Of a stretch of 32,115 nucleotides of DNA, positions 31,768-32,115 are shown one piece after another (position 1 is the stretch's first letter; every line of letters starts with the position of its first letter). Source of the DNA: Planctomycetaceae bacterium (GTDB taxonomy: Bacteria > Planctomycetota > Planctomycetia > Pirellulales > Thermoguttaceae); contig JAAYAY010000253.1 of the NCBI GenBank assembly GCA_012719125.1, positions 1-32,115 on the forward strand, in the 5' to 3' direction. Made by a program: the position numbers and the translations under genes. The notes beneath the pieces are model-generated. The model worked only from the letters and a program-made list of their open reading frames with translations. It had not been told where the DNA came from and did not search any database.

Positions 31768-32115
31768 TCATTTTGCGCAACCGCAGGCGGGCTCACAGGC
31801 CGGTTCGCAGCAGGCGGGCTCGCAGCAAGCCGGGGCGCAGCAGCACGCCATCCGAGCCTTCAGCCGGGCCAGCAGACCGCAACGCGGGGCACAGCAAGGA
31901 TCGCAGCAAGCGGGCTCGCAGCAGGCGGGCTCGCAGGCCGGTTCGCAAGCGGGCTTGCAGGCGGGCTCGCAGCAAGCGGGCTCACAGCAGGCCGGTTCGC
32001 AGCAGGCTGGACGGCAGCAGGCCAAACGGGCCTTCAGCCGGGCAAACAGGCCGCAACGCGGGGCACAGCAAGGATCGCAGCAAGCCGGCTCACAGGCCGG
32101 TTCGCAAGCGGGCTC
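31768..32115 (-). CDS. Cys-rich EPACCEPAC repeat protein (N-terminus off window)
   Basis: The frame is open from the right edge to TGA 31768, 115 codons, so only the C-terminal part is present. It is built of the units EPACCEPAC and EPACEPAC, with two copies of a longer block (EPACCDPCCAPRCGL(F/L)ARLKAR) ~65 codons apart. About one residue in three is Cys; the rest is mainly Pro, Ala and Glu. A TTG at 32025 is not a likely start because repeats continue upstream. Cys-rich repeat proteins of this type occur in planctomycetes and may be cell-wall, matrix or metal-binding proteins cross-linked by disulfides; the function is unproven. The DNA repeats are prone to copy-number change. It ends at a good terminator. 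Confidence 0.75.
   Translation of the reverse strand, partial: EPACEPACEPACCDPCCAPRCGLFARLKARLACCRPACCEPACCEPACCEPACKPACEPACEPACCEPACCDPCCAPRCGLLARLKARMACCCAPACCEPACCEPACEPACGCAK

Noticed and set aside
31474-31796. Minus-strand small frames upstream of the inverted repeat
   Set aside because: They run through the terminator hairpin and the inverted repeat, with no start signal or family match.
31768-32115. Short GC-rich tandem repeats at the right edge, considered as CRISPR
   Set aside because: Units are 12-15 bp, in frame, and encode the EPACC protein repeats with no unique spacers.
1-32115. tRNA, rRNA and riboswitch scan by eye
   Set aside because: No cloverleaf with GGTTCRANYCC-type T-arm, rRNA segment or recognisable riboswitch core was found; a covariance-model search would be needed to exclude divergent RNAs.

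Overview
The window looks like a chromosomal piece of a high-GC planctomycete (Planctomycetota, probably Pirellulales-like). Evidence: a giant secreted protein with the LEPR-xLL-type N-terminus (LEPLESRTLLSA), three Tat-exported Gfo/Idh/MocA oxidoreductases, a small membrane protein starting with the QFRLRSLMIA motif, a Cys-Pro-Ala-rich repeat protein, and short intergenic repeats of a kind often seen in this phylum. No rRNA, tRNA, CRISPR array, transposase or phage gene was seen.

Layout. (1) 1-4144, minus: the N-terminal 1381 residues of a very large surface or secreted protein: LEPR-xLL-like signal, cyclophilin domain, SdrD-B-like modules and tandem ~95-residue cadherin-like repeats, running off the left edge. 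(2) 4531-9375, minus: a likely sugar-catabolic operon (Gfo/Idh/MocA, LRR lipoprotein, Gfo/Idh/MocA, TIM-barrel isomerase), divergent from an AraC regulator at 9515. (3) 10553-15234, plus: a mosaic block with an RFRLR-type membrane protein, a BrnT-like/XRE toxin-antitoxin-like pair behind a consensus promoter, a Tat-exported aldo/keto-reductase-like ferredoxin, a secreted RidA protein, a relic of an AraC gene, and a DUF2442-like/XRE regulator whose promoter is bracketed by a perfect inverted repeat. (4) 15299-21757, minus: Gfo/Idh/MocA, an unrecognised cytosolic protein, a family-10-like glycoside hydrolase and a heparinase II/III-like lyase, the last two separated by a nested palindromic element. 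(5) 21945-25135, plus: rsmG, an EamA transporter, a secreted serine hydrolase and an internally deleted esterase, ended by a perfect 15-bp hairpin. (6) 25214-26605, minus: GH29 alpha-L-fucosidase. (7) 26888-30313, plus: a three-gene light/UV operon: a MerR regulator with a degenerate B12-type sensor domain, a DUF523-DUF1722 (TudS/RudS-type) desulfidase and a class II photolyase. (8) 30329-32115: a small secreted protein, then a stretch without a convincing gene but with a perfect 51-bp inverted repeat, then the C-terminal part of the Cys-rich repeat protein.

How it works together. The fucosidase, lyase, family-10-like hydrolase, Gfo/Idh/MocA enzymes, isomerase and aldo/keto-reductase-like protein suggest breakdown of sulfated, fucose- or uronate-containing polysaccharide, with sugar oxidation partly in the periplasm. 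The photolyase operon is a separate theme: repair of UV-damaged DNA next to probable removal of the near-UV-absorbing tRNA base 4-thiouridine. The most system-like units are this operon and the two small HTH loci with strong promoters (11259-11912 and 14219-15234). Several loci show decay or rearrangement: the AraC relic, the esterase deletion and the inverted repeats.
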